A stretch of DNA of 64,000 bases from an uncultured Myxococcales bacterium (lineage in GTDB: Bacteria > Myxococcota_A > UBA9042 > DTJE01). Of the stretch, positions 51,247 through 59,138 are shown piece after piece. Every line of letters begins with the position of its first letter. Position 1 is the first letter of the stretch. The notes beneath the pieces were generated by a model. The model saw only the letters and a list, made by a program, of their open reading frames with translations, made no database searches and was not told the origin of the DNA. The stretch lies in assembly GCA_903857665.1 (NCBI GenBank), contig CAIOFV010000129.1:23042-87041 (forward strand). The letters run 5' to 3'. The translations under genes were made by a program, and so were the position numbers.

Positions 51247-51702
51247 TCATTCCTCCTTCTTGGGGGCATGCCCCCTCCCTTCGCCGCCGTCCACGTTCGC
51301 GACGAAAATCTCCGAAAACGACGCGCCTCCCGCTTCCAGGAACGCGTTGAACTGCGCGATCACCGCGTGGAACCTGGCGATCGCGTCCTCCCCTGCCGCC
51401 GTCAGCCGCGTCCCACCGCCCCCCTTGCCCCCGACGACCCGCTCGACCAGGGGCGCCCGGCTGTGCTGGTTCATGTCCTCGACCAGTTCCCAGGCGTTCC
51501 GGTACCCGATCCCCATCGACCTGGCGGCCACCGAGATCGACCCGTTGTCGCGGATGCATTCCAGAAGGTCGATGCGCTTCCACGACAGGAGCGTTTCGCC
51601 ATCGCACTCGATCCACAGCCGGCCGGCCAGCCGGAGCCCGGGGGCCGCGCAGGGCGCCGCGCCATCGCCGGCCGCGTGCTTTCGATTCCTGTGGTAGGCC
51701 AT
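51247..51702 (-). CDS. ModE-type molybdate/tungstate-responsive regulator
   Basis: The 151-aa protein matches the ModE N-terminal winged helix: LRLAGRLWIECDGETLLSWKRIDLLECIRDNGSISVAARSMGIGYRNAWELVEDMNQ, then VVGGKGGGGTRLTAAGEDAI. It lacks the C-terminal molbindin (Di-MOP) domain of classic ModE, so it may sense oxyanion indirectly or not at all. It is the first gene of the operon with its own structured leader and clear promoter, so autoregulation is likely. Confidence 0.88.
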   Translation of the reverse strand: MAYHRNRKHAAGDGAAPCAAPGLRLAGRLWIECDGETLLSWKRIDLLECIRDNGSISVAARSMGIGYRNAWELVEDMNQHSRAPLVERVVGGKGGGGTRLTAAGEDAIARFHAVIAQFNAFLEAGGASFSEIFVANVDGGEGRGHAPKKEE

Positions 51703-51718
51703 GATGGATACCCCTTGC

Positions 51719-51781
51719 GCCCGAGGCGACTGCGTCTACGGCGCGATTGAGATCGCGCCTCCGCCTCCGTGCTCGGGCGGG
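51719..51781 (-). promoter_or_regulatory. structured leader / palindromic repeat (copy 3)
   Basis: Within the predicted 5' leader of the operon, GGCGCGAT-TGAG-ATCGCGCC (51740-51759) forms a perfect 8-bp hairpin. Around it CCCGAG (51720-51725) pairs with CTCGGG (51772-51777), and GAGGCG (51723-51728) is complementary to CGCCTC (51762-51767). The left arm is shared with copies at 36682 and 38864. It may be a REP-like element co-opted as a leader; a regulatory role is unproven. Confidence 0.45.
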
Positions 51782-51802
51782 CCGAACCGTTGTTCCCGTC
51801 GG

Positions 51803-51831
51803 GGAATAGCGCGGGTGTCGCCGTGTGTCAA
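51803..51831 (-). promoter_or_regulatory. sigma-70 promoter of the modE-tupABC operon
   Basis: On the minus strand: -35 TTGACA (51831-51826), a 17-bp spacer, -10 TATTCC (51808-51803). It predicts a start near 51796 and a leader of about 94 nt carrying the hairpin element. No canonical ModE operator was recognised nearby. Confidence 0.6.
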
Positions 51832-51878
51832 CCCTGGATCGGACGGGTGGGGGGGGGGACTGATTTGCCTCGCGGATT

Positions 51879-52793
51879 TCAGGGAGGCGGGTGGCCGCCG
51901 CCCCAGATCATCGGGAAGATGTGCAGCAGGGCAGGCCACAGCGCGTCCAGCGATTCCTGGACGCCCTTGGTGGAACCGGGCAGGGTCACGATCAGGGTGG
52001 TCCCGACGACGCCCGCCAGGCCCCTGGACAGCACGGCCCGGGGCGTGCGCAGGTAGCCGTGGACCCGCATCGCTTCCGTGATGCCGGGCACCTCCCGCTC
52101 GATCACCCGGCGGACCGCCTCGACCGTCAGGTCCCGGGGACCCAGGCCCGTCCCGCCCGTCGTGAACACCAGGTCCACGCCCGCCGCGACCTGGCGCCGC
52201 AGTTCCGCCGCGACGAGGTCCGGGTCGTCGGGCAGCACGACCGGTTCGCCCACGGCCACGCCGGCCTCGGCCATGCGGCCGGCGAGGGTCTTCCCGGAGC
52301 CGTCCGTGCGCGTCCCGGCGGCCACCGAGTCGGACACCACCAGCACGGCGCCGCGGAGGGGCCGCTCGAACACCTCCAGGAAGTCGGACTTGCCGCCCTT
52401 CTTCTTCATCAGGCGCGTTTCGCCGATGACCAGCCCATCGTCCACGGGCTTCAGCATGTCGTAGATGGTCAGGGCGGCCACCATCGCGCCGCACAGGGCC
52501 TCCATCTCGACGCCGGTGCGGTCCACCGCGGTGACCCGGCACGTGATGTCGATCCGGTCGTCCCGCACCTCGAAATCGACCTCGACATGGTCGATCCGCA
52601 CCGGATGGCAGTAGGGCACGATGCGGCTGGTGTCCTTGGCGGCCATCACCGCGGCCACCCGCGCCACCGGGATCGGATCCCCCTTGGGCCCCTGCCCCGC
52701 CCGGACCAGCGCCGCGGTCGCCGGGGTCATCGTCACCGACGCCGTGGCCACCGCGGTCCTCAGCGTGGTCGGCTTCCTGCTCACGTCTCGCAT
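51879..52793 (-). CDS. fused MoaC-MogA, molybdopterin biosynthesis
   Basis: The 304-aa protein joins two enzymes. Residues 1-150 are MoaC, which with MoaA makes cyclic pyranopterin monophosphate (CHPVRIDHVEV, DRTGVEMEALCGAM, KPVDDGLVIGETRLMKKKGGKSDF). Residues about 155-304 are a MogA/MoaB adenylyltransferase (VVSDSVAAGTRTDGSGK, TTGGTGLGPRDLTVEA, LPGSTKGVQESL). Both sets of motifs look complete. AGGAGG lies upstream of the ATG. It is transcribed 16 bp after moaA in the same direction, so the two are likely one transcript. Confidence 0.95.
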   Translation of the reverse strand: MRDVSRKPTTLRTAVATASVTMTPATAALVRAGQGPKGDPIPVARVAAVMAAKDTSRIVPYCHPVRIDHVEVDFEVRDDRIDITCRVTAVDRTGVEMEALCGAMVAALTIYDMLKPVDDGLVIGETRLMKKKGGKSDFLEVFERPLRGAVLVVSDSVAAGTRTDGSGKTLAGRMAEAGVAVGEPVVLPDDPDLVAAELRRQVAAGVDLVFTTGGTGLGPRDLTVEAVRRVIEREVPGITEAMRVHGYLRTPRAVLSRGLAGVVGTTLIVTLPGSTKGVQESLDALWPALLHIFPMIWGGGHPPP

Positions 52794-52809
52794 GGAACCT
52801 CCTGTGCCG

Positions 52810-53880
52810 TCATCCCCCGATCCCGACCATCGACGCGATTTCGCAGCCTTCCCGCCCGGCCGACGCGTTCTTCCGGCCCACTACCTCCGCCACGGCGCCC
52901 CGCAGGGCCTCCGACCCCTGGCCCCGCAGTAAGGGCCTCAGGTCTGTGCCGGCCTCGGCGAACAGGCAGGTCCGCAGGATCCCCCGGCTGGAAAGCCGCA
53001 GTTTCTGGCACCCCGCGCAGAACCGGGCGTGGGACGGCGTGATGAACCCCACCCGCGCCGTCATCCCCGGAACTGCGTAGACCCGCGCGACGCCGTCCAG
53101 CCCGTCCGGGACCAGCGCCATCGCCGCCCTCAGCGATTCCTCCAGCGCCAGCGAGTTCGCGTGGGCCTCCCGGGAACCGCCCGGGGACCCGGGCGCAGGC
53201 GAACGGGTCGTGAAACCATCCGTCGCGGCGGTCGGAATCGTCTGGGGCCGATCGGCGTCCACCCATGCGCCCGCCACCGGCATCGCCTCGATGAAGCGCA
53301 CGTCCGCACCGCGCTGCAGGCCGTACCGGGCCAGCGCCAGCGCGTCCTGTACCGTCGAGCCGGGCAGGCACACCGAGTTGATCTTGACCCGCAGGCCCGC
53401 CGCCAGCGCCGCCTCGATGCCCTCCAGCACGGGCCCGACGGCCCGCCCAGGGGTCCGCGCGAGGCTCCCGCCTCCGCAAACCTCCCTGTACCGCGCGGGA
53501 TCCAGCGTATCCAGGTGGACGTTGACGCGGTATCCCAGGGGCGCCAGCACCGGCACGAACTCCTTCAACCGCGTCCCGTTGGTGGTCAAGGCCCGGTCCA
53601 GCAGGCCCGGCACCGTGGCCAGGTCCCCCAGCAGCCAGGCGACCCCCGGCCGCCCCAGGGGCTCGCCGCCGGTGATCCGCACCTTGTCGATGCCCAGCCC
53701 GGCCGCCGCCCGGACGACGGCGCCGATCTCCTCGTAGGTCAGCAGGTCCTCGCGAGGCGCGCCCGCGGCAGTCCGCATCGGGGTGCAGTAGGTGCAGCGG
53801 AGGTCGCACCGATCGGTGATGGAAACCCTTAGGTAGGTCACGGCCACAGGCCCGAACCTCGCGTTCACGCGACTGAGCAT
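52810..53880 (-). CDS. moaA: GTP 3',8-cyclase (radical SAM)
   Basis: MoaA (356 aa) performs the first step of molybdopterin synthesis, converting GTP to 3',8-cyclo-7,8-dihydro-GTP. The N-terminal radical-SAM cysteines C25, C29 and C32 (CDLRCTYC) and ITGGEPLGRPG are present. The C-terminal cluster cysteines are in CAGCQKLRLSSRGILRTC, and the enzyme ends in the conserved GG required for catalysis. It is divergent from the AOR gene with 98 bp between starts. Confidence 0.96.
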   Translation of the reverse strand: MLSRVNARFGPVAVTYLRVSITDRCDLRCTYCTPMRTAAGAPREDLLTYEEIGAVVRAAAGLGIDKVRITGGEPLGRPGVAWLLGDLATVPGLLDRALTTNGTRLKEFVPVLAPLGYRVNVHLDTLDPARYREVCGGGSLARTPGRAVGPVLEGIEAALAAGLRVKINSVCLPGSTVQDALALARYGLQRGADVRFIEAMPVAGAWVDADRPQTIPTAATDGFTTRSPAPGSPGGSREAHANSLALEESLRAAMALVPDGLDGVARVYAVPGMTARVGFITPSHARFCAGCQKLRLSSRGILRTCLFAEAGTDLRPLLRGQGSEALRGAVAEVVGRKNASAGREGCEIASMVGIGG

Positions 53881-53921
53881 ACAGGTTCCACCGCGCGAGG
53901 AAAGCCCCCGTCGGAAGCGCT

Positions 53922-53950
53922 TTGACGGGCCTTCCTCCGAGTCGTACCAT
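53922..53950 (+). promoter_or_regulatory. sigma-70 promoter of the AOR operon
   Basis: TTGACG (53922-53927), a 17-bp spacer and TACCAT (53945-53950), giving a start near 53957 and a leader of about 22 nt containing AGGAGG. The 98-bp intergenic region is too short for a typical molybdenum-cofactor riboswitch. Confidence 0.55.
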
Positions 53951-53978
53951 CAGGCCGCGGCACCGCCCAGGAGGCCCC

Positions 53979-56540
53979 ATGGCGACCCGGTTTGCAGGCT
54001 ACGCTGGCAGGATCCTCGATGTCGATCTCGCCGCCCGTACCTGGCGCCTGTACCCGGTGCCCGAACTCACCTTCGAACAGTTCCTGGGCGGCAAGGCCCT
54101 CGCTGCCCGGATCCTGTGGGACGAAATCGAGCCGGGGATCGACCCGCTGTCGCCGAAGAACGTGATGGTGTTCACCACCGGCCCCCTGACGGGCAGCGGC
54201 GCCCCGGCGGCCAGCCGGTTCAACTGCTCGTCCAAGAACGTGCTGACGGGCGGCATCATCTCGTCGAACTGCGGCGGCGACTTCGGGCTGTACCTGAAGC
54301 GGGCCGGGTACGACGGCCTGATCGTGCGCGGCCGCGCCGACATGCCCACCTGGCTGGAAATCGACGAAGCCGGCGTCCGGTTCCTGGATGCGCGCCACCT
54401 GTGGGGCCTGGACGTGGAAGAGGTCCAGCAGCAACTGCCGGCGAAGGTCGGCCACCTGGTCATCGGTCCCGCCGGCGAGAACCTGGTCCGGTACGCGGCC
54501 ATCCTGTCCGGCGAACGCGTCCTGGGCCGCGGCGGTGTGGGCGCGATCATGGGGTCCAAGAACCTCAAGGTGGTCACGGCCTCGGGGGCCCGCCGCATGC
54601 GGTTCAACGACGCGAAGGCCTTCGGGAAGTCCGTCGAAAAGTGGGTCGGCGCGCTGCGGAAGCATTCCATCACGGGCAGGCAATTGCCGCGCTACGGCAC
54701 CGCGGGCATGGTCACCGGGACCAACGCGACCAACACGCTGCCTACGCACAACTTCCACCGGGGCAACTGGGAGCACGCCGACGAGATCAGCGGCGAGGTG
54801 ATGGCCGAGCGCGACCTCGTGATGAACGACGGGTGCACGTCCTGCCCCATCCGGTGCGGCCGGATGATCGCGCACGACGGCAGGCACATGAAGGGCCCGG
54901 AGTTCGAAACGGTCGGGATGTTCGGGTCGAACATCGAAAACCGCCAACTGACGCGCATCTACGACTGGAACCGGCTGTGCGACCTCCTCGGCATGGACAC
55001 GATCAGCCTGGGCTCGACCATCGCCAGCGCGATGGAACTGAAGGAGCGCGGGCTGATGCCCGACCTGCCGGTGGCGTTCGGTGACAGCGTGGCGATGGAT
55101 CAACTGCTGCACGACATCGCGTGGCGGCGCGGGATCGGCGACGTGCTGGCCGAGGGCGCGATGCGGATGGCGGCTCGCTACGGCGCGCCCGAGGTCGCCA
55201 TGCACTCGAAGGGCATGGAGTTCGCGGCCTATGAGCCCCGCGGCGCGGTAGGGCACGGGCTGGGGTACGCGACGTCGAACCGTGGCGGTTGCCACATCAA
55301 CGGCGGCTACCTGGTCTTCTTCGAGGCCCTGGGCCCCGTGAACATCGACCCGCTGACCCCGTTGTCCAAGCCCGCCCTGGCGATCTTCCAGCAGAACCTG
55401 TTCGAGGCGGTGGCGGCCTCCGGGGGCTGCATCTTCCCGACCTACGCGATCCTGCCCGACATGCCGGCCTGGGTCGCCAGCCCCCACGGAGCGGGCGCGC
55501 GGATCCTCGGCGAGGTCCTCAAGATGTCGCACAAGGTCCTGGGCGGCCAGGGGCGCATGTCCCCGAAGAGCCTGGGATTCCACGTACCCCTGATCCCGCA
55601 CACGAAGTCCATCGAAACCCTCACGGGCATGAAGATCCGCCTGGGGTCCTTCACGGCGGTGGGCGAGCGCGGGTTCACGATGGAGCGGCTGTTCAACCTT
55701 CGCGAAGGCCTGACCGCCGAGGACGACTCGCTGCCGAAGCGCCTGACCGACGAGCCCCAGCGCGAGGATCGGCCGGACTCGAAGGTGCCCCTGAAGGAAA
55801 TGCTGCCGGTCTACTACGAGGTCCGGGACTGGGACGTCCATGGCGTGCCCCGGCAACGGCTGATCCAGAAGCTGGACATGGGGTACGCCGAACCCGTCGT
55901 GAAGGCCCTTGAAGCGGACCCCCTGGCGTTCAAGGCCCGGCGGACCGGGCTGTTCGCCCGCGAGGACCAGGTGCTGAGGGAGGTCCTTGCAACCGCGCGC
56001 CAGCGGCAGCAGGAGGCGGAAGGCGGGCGCGAGTCCCTGCGGGCGGCCTTCAACCGCCAGCGGGCCATCGAGCGGGCCGATCGGATCCGGCAGTCGATGT
56101 TCCGGGTCGAGGAAGCGCGCTGCAAGCAGTGCGGGCTGTGCGCGAAGGCCTGCCCGGTCGATGCCATCCGATGGGCCGAGGGGGTCCATGCGGTCGTCGA
56201 GCAGGAGAAGTGCATCCGATGCGGCGAGTGCTGGGTCGCCTGCCCGCCGCACTACGACGCCGTCGTGCTGGAACCCGCCGGGGTCGAGAAGGACCGGTCC
56301 GCGATCGCCTACCGCGTCATCGACGAAAAGTGCGAAAAGTGCGGCATCTGCTTCAAGAAGTGCCCGGTGGACGCGATCGCGTGGCAGAAGAAGGAAATCG
56401 CGCGGATCGACGACGCCCTGTGCGTCGCGTGCGGCCGATGCAAGGACGTCTGCCCGCCGAAGTGGGCGGCGATCGTGGCCGAGGCCCGGGCCGCCCGTTC
56501 GCAGCCCTCGACCGTTCCTGCGCAGGGAGGACACCCGTGA
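53979..56540 (+). CDS. aldehyde ferredoxin oxidoreductase fused to a polyferredoxin
   Basis: The 853-aa fusion has an AOR catalytic part (about 1-620) that should bind a bis-pyranopterin tungsten centre and one [4Fe-4S]. Cluster Cys are C286, C289 and C293 (CTSCPIRC) and C484 (GGCIFP), nearly at the positions known in P. furiosus AOR (288, 291, 295, 494). Pterin-contact motifs DLLGMDTIS and RGGCHINGGY are present. Residues about 705-835 add four more [4Fe-4S] motifs, CKQCGLCAKACP, CIRCGECWVACP, CEKCGICFKKCP and CVACGRCKDVCP. Predicted reaction: oxidation of aldehydes to acids with electrons passed to ferredoxin, or the reverse; the substrate is unknown. AGGAGG precedes ATG 53979. Confidence 0.93.
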   Translation: MATRFAGYAGRILDVDLAARTWRLYPVPELTFEQFLGGKALAARILWDEIEPGIDPLSPKNVMVFTTGPLTGSGAPAASRFNCSSKNVLTGGIISSNCGGDFGLYLKRAGYDGLIVRGRADMPTWLEIDEAGVRFLDARHLWGLDVEEVQQQLPAKVGHLVIGPAGENLVRYAAILSGERVLGRGGVGAIMGSKNLKVVTASGARRMRFNDAKAFGKSVEKWVGALRKHSITGRQLPRYGTAGMVTGTNATNTLPTHNFHRGNWEHADEISGEVMAERDLVMNDGCTSCPIRCGRMIAHDGRHMKGPEFETVGMFGSNIENRQLTRIYDWNRLCDLLGMDTISLGSTIASAMELKERGLMPDLPVAFGDSVAMDQLLHDIAWRRGIGDVLAEGAMRMAARYGAPEVAMHSKGMEFAAYEPRGAVGHGLGYATSNRGGCHINGGYLVFFEALGPVNIDPLTPLSKPALAIFQQNLFEAVAASGGCIFPTYAILPDMPAWVASPHGAGARILGEVLKMSHKVLGGQGRMSPKSLGFHVPLIPHTKSIETLTGMKIRLGSFTAVGERGFTMERLFNLREGLTAEDDSLPKRLTDEPQREDRPDSKVPLKEMLPVYYEVRDWDVHGVPRQRLIQKLDMGYAEPVVKALEADPLAFKARRTGLFAREDQVLREVLATARQRQQEAEGGRESLRAAFNRQRAIERADRIRQSMFRVEEARCKQCGLCAKACPVDAIRWAEGVHAVVEQEKCIRCGECWVACPPHYDAVVLEPAGVEKDRSAIAYRVIDEKCEKCGICFKKCPVDAIAWQKKEIARIDDALCVACGRCKDVCPPKWAAIVAEARAARSQPSTVPAQGGHP

Positions 56541-56785
56541 TCAAGGTGAAGATGCTGACGCACCTGGCCCGGGCCGTGGGCGCCCAGGAAGCCGCGATCG
56601 AGGCGCAGACCATCGGCCACCTGCTGTCGGCGCTGTCGAAGCAGTACGGCGCGCCGTTCGACGCCCAGGTGAAGACCTGCAAGGTCCTCGTCAACGGGAC
56701 CAACGTCGCGTTCCTGAAGGGAACGGGGACGAAGCTGGCCGACGGGGACGAGGTGGTCCTGATGCCGCCCATGGCCGGGGGGTGA
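56537..56785 (+). CDS. moaD: MoaD-family sulfur-carrier protein
   Basis: The 82-aa ubiquitin-like protein ends in the diglycine PPMAGG that becomes the thiocarboxylate sulfur donor of molybdopterin synthase. The beta-grasp pattern (VLVNGTNVAFLKGTGTKLADGDEVVLMPP) is clear. It starts at GTG 56537, overlapping the AOR stop (GTGA). MoaD proteins next to AOR genes are well known. The partner MoaE is not in the window. Confidence 0.88.
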   Translation: MIKVKMLTHLARAVGAQEAAIEAQTIGHLLSALSKQYGAPFDAQVKTCKVLVNGTNVAFLKGTGTKLADGDEVVLMPPMAGG

Positions 56786-56788
56786 TCG

Positions 56789-57004
56789 ATGTACGTGATC
56801 CTGGAAAAATGCGACCGGTGCGGCTTCTGCATCGTCGAATGCGCGCTGGGCGCGATCGAGAGCGGCAAGAAGATCAACCGCATCCTCCCCGAAAAGTGCA
56901 CGTCCTGCGGCGCCTGCGTGCCGGTCTGCCCCCTGGGGGTGATCGTCGAAAGGCCGGCTCAGGAGAAGGACGCCCCGCACGATGCCGCAGCGGGGGCCCG
57001 ATGA
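56789..57004 (+). CDS. small 2[4Fe-4S] ferredoxin
   Basis: The 71-aa ferredoxin has two cluster motifs, CDRCGFCIVECALGAIE and CTSCGACVPVCPLGVI. The first has ALGA where CPxxA is usual, so it is a slightly divergent 8Fe type. It lies 3 bp after moaD and overlaps moeA by 4 bp (ATGA). It probably carries electrons to or from the AOR fusion. Confidence 0.9.
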   Translation: MYVILEKCDRCGFCIVECALGAIESGKKINRILPEKCTSCGACVPVCPLGVIVERPAQEKDAPHDAAAGAR

Positions 57005-58206
57005 TCCAGTTCGAGGAAGCGCTGCGGATCGTCCTGGCGAACGTCCGGCGGACCGGGACCGAGGACGTCGCGCTGGCCGACGCGGCGGGTCGCGTGCTGG
57101 CCATGGACGTCGCGTCGGACCTGGACTTCCCGCCGTTCGACAAGTCGTCGATGGACGGCTTCGCCTGTCGCGCCGGGGACCTGGGCCAGTCGCTGCACGT
57201 CGTCGAGACGCTGCCGGCCGGGGTGGTGCCGACCCGGGCGATCGGGCCCGGGCAGTGCGCCCGGATCATGACCGGGGCGCAGGTCCCCGGGGGCGCCGAC
57301 ACCGTCTTCATGATCGAGCAGTCCGAAACGCTTCCCGACGGGTCGGTCCGCTTCACGGGGACCACCACGCGACCGAACCTCTGCCGGCAGGCGGAAGACG
57401 TGCGCTCCGGCGACCGGGTCCTTCCGGCAGGCACCCGTCTGGACCCGCGGCACCTGGCGGTGCTGGCCTCTGTGGGGGTCGCCAGGCCACAGGTGGCGGT
57501 GCGCCCCCGGGTGGCGATCCTGTCCACCGGGGACGAACTGGTCGAACCGTGGGTCCTGCCGGGCCCCTCCCAGATCCGCAACTCCAACGGATGGCAGTTG
57601 GCGGCCCAGGTGGCGGACGCCGGCGCCGTGCCGACGTACCTCGGGATCGCCCGGGACGACATGGACGACCTGGGCTGCCGGTTCCGCGAGGCGGCCGCGT
57701 CCAGCGACGTGGTGCTGCTGTCGGGCGGCGTGTCGATGGGCGACTTCGACCGGGTGCCCGACGTGCTGAAGGACGAAGGCATCCGGCTGCTGTTCGACCA
57801 GGTGGCCATGAAGCCCGGCAAGCCGACCACGTTCGGCGTCCGCGCCTGCGCCGGAGCCGCCTCGGGCCCACCGGAACTGGCGGTGTTCGGGCTTCCCGGC
57901 AACCCGGTATCGACCTACGTGGTGTTCGAGGCGCTGGTCCGGCCCTTCCTGGCGGCGATGATGGGCCACGAGTTCCATCCCCGATGGGCCCTGGCGCCCC
58001 TGGCGAAGGACGTGCGGCGCCGCAGCCTGGACCGGGACGAGTGGCTGCCCGTGCTGCTGGGGACGGACGGCGGCGCCGAGCCCATCGACTACCACGGATC
58101 GGCCGATTTCGTGGCCCTGTCGCGCGCCGACGGACTGACCCGGGTTCCCGCCGGCACCGCCTTCCTGGCCGCAGGGACCAGCGTCCGAGTGCGGCTCCTG
58201 CCCTGA
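57001..58206 (+). CDS. moeA: molybdopterin molybdenumtransferase (MoeA)
   Basis: The 401-aa protein inserts the metal into adenylylated molybdopterin. Motifs include DFPPFDKSSMDGFACRAGD, IMTGAQVPGGADTVFM, STGDELVEPW, LSGGVSMGDFDRV, KPGKPTTFG and GLPGNPVSTYVVFE. In an AOR operon this MoeA is plausibly the tungsten-inserting type, an inference from context only. It closes the AOR operon; a tRNA promoter follows 18 bp later. Confidence 0.95.
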   Translation: MIQFEEALRIVLANVRRTGTEDVALADAAGRVLAMDVASDLDFPPFDKSSMDGFACRAGDLGQSLHVVETLPAGVVPTRAIGPGQCARIMTGAQVPGGADTVFMIEQSETLPDGSVRFTGTTTRPNLCRQAEDVRSGDRVLPAGTRLDPRHLAVLASVGVARPQVAVRPRVAILSTGDELVEPWVLPGPSQIRNSNGWQLAAQVADAGAVPTYLGIARDDMDDLGCRFREAAASSDVVLLSGGVSMGDFDRVPDVLKDEGIRLLFDQVAMKPGKPTTFGVRACAGAASGPPELAVFGLPGNPVSTYVVFEALVRPFLAAMMGHEFHPRWALAPLAKDVRRRSLDRDEWLPVLLGTDGGAEPIDYHGSADFVALSRADGLTRVPAGTAFLAAGTSVRVRLLP

Positions 58207-58224
58207 ACCCCCACCATTTTCCTC

Positions 58225-58253
58225 TTGACAGGACCGACATCCATCGCTAAATT
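58225..58253 (+). promoter_or_regulatory. sigma-70 promoter of tRNA-Gly
   Basis: TTGACA (58225-58230), a 17-bp spacer and TAAATT (58248-58253), one of the closest consensus matches in the window. Transcription would start near 58260, about 17 nt before the mature tRNA. Confidence 0.75.
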
Positions 58254-58276
58254 CCTGCCGGTTTCTTTGACAGACT

Positions 58277-58351
<75 letters not shown>

Positions 58352-58354
58352 TGG

Positions 58355-58382
58355 AAAAGCCCCGGTGATGCCGGGGCTTTTT
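58355..58382 (+). terminator. Rho-independent terminator after tRNA-Gly
   Basis: An 11-bp stem, AAAAGCCCCGG / CCGGGGCTTTT, with a 5-nt TGATG loop and a terminal T-run, begins 4 nt after the tRNA CCA. It is a strong intrinsic terminator. Confidence 0.85.
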
Positions 58383-58413
58383 CGTATCCAGGCGCCACGG
58401 TCTTCCACCCGTA

Positions 58414-58460
58414 GGTCGCAGCACCTGCCCGGGTCGCAGCGGCAGGTCGCAGCAGTGGGG
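58414..58460. repeat. triple GGTCGCAGC repeat, copy A
   Basis: GGTCGCAGC occurs at 58414, 58432 and 58445, with linkers that read CACCTGCCC then GG.CA, and ends in AGTGGGG. The same three-unit arrangement occurs at 59919. It lies between the tRNA terminator and the DUF4833 gene. Confidence 0.55.
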
Positions 58461-58486
58461 GGCGGGGCTTGAAACAGGGTTTTCGG

Positions 58487-59020
58487 ATGGTACGCAGGGT
58501 ACTGGCGCTGCTGGTCGGTTTCACCACCCTCGTTGCCCCGATCTGCGTCGTCGACGCGGTGGACACCCGGCCTTCCGACTTGTTCATCATCGAGCGGAAC
58601 AAGAACCGCAACCTCGTCCAGTACACGCTGCGGCTGGACGGGAACTGCAACCCGGTCGCCGACGCCCCCGTCGGGGCCTACTGGCGCATGCTCGAGGTCG
58701 GGCCGGAGGCCACCGAGTCGGTGGGATGGTTCGAACGGCGCGCGTACGGGTTCGCGTCGCAGGAGCCGCAGACCGACGGGTGGAACGTCCGGCTGAGGGC
58801 CCTCCCCTCGCGACTCGTGAAGGTGCAGGCACGCAGGTCGGAGGAAGGTTGCGCGGTCGAGGCTTCCACGTCCATCGGCGGCGGTCCGGCCATCCTCCAG
58901 CGCATCTATGTCTTCGCCACCGAACCCGCCCTGATCCCCCGCGTCCTCTACATCGACATCCAGGGCCGGGCCCCCGACGGCACGCCCGTCAGCGAACGGG
59001 TGGAGGCAGCGGAGCGGTAG
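58487..59020 (+). CDS. DUF4833 domain exported protein
   Basis: The 177-aa protein has a signal (VRRVLALLVGFTTLVAPICVVDA) followed by the DUF4833 pattern: LFIIERNKNRNLVQYTLRLDGNC, PVGAYWRMLEVG, and YIDIQGRAPDGTPVSERV. Function is unknown for the family. The start was set at ATG 58487; the track's TTG at 58469 adds six residues. It stands between a tRNA terminator and a toxin-antitoxin operon on the opposite strand. Confidence 0.8.
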   Translation: MVRRVLALLVGFTTLVAPICVVDAVDTRPSDLFIIERNKNRNLVQYTLRLDGNCNPVADAPVGAYWRMLEVGPEATESVGWFERRAYGFASQEPQTDGWNVRLRALPSRLVKVQARRSEEGCAVEASTSIGGGPAILQRIYVFATEPALIPRVLYIDIQGRAPDGTPVSERVEAAER

Positions 59021-59138
59021 AGGGACTGGACCCCAGCGAAGCATCGGGGAGTCCGCGAAGACCTCCTCGTCCTCGTCAGGCTTCGCGCTGGGTTGTTCCG
59101 AGAATGAAACCTTCCGATTCGCTGCCAGGGCGGCCAGT

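Noticed and set aside
53881-53978. Possible molybdenum/tungsten cofactor riboswitch between moaA and AOR
   Set aside because: Only 98 bp, with a complete sigma-70 promoter inside it; no room for the usual aptamer and no matching folds noticed.
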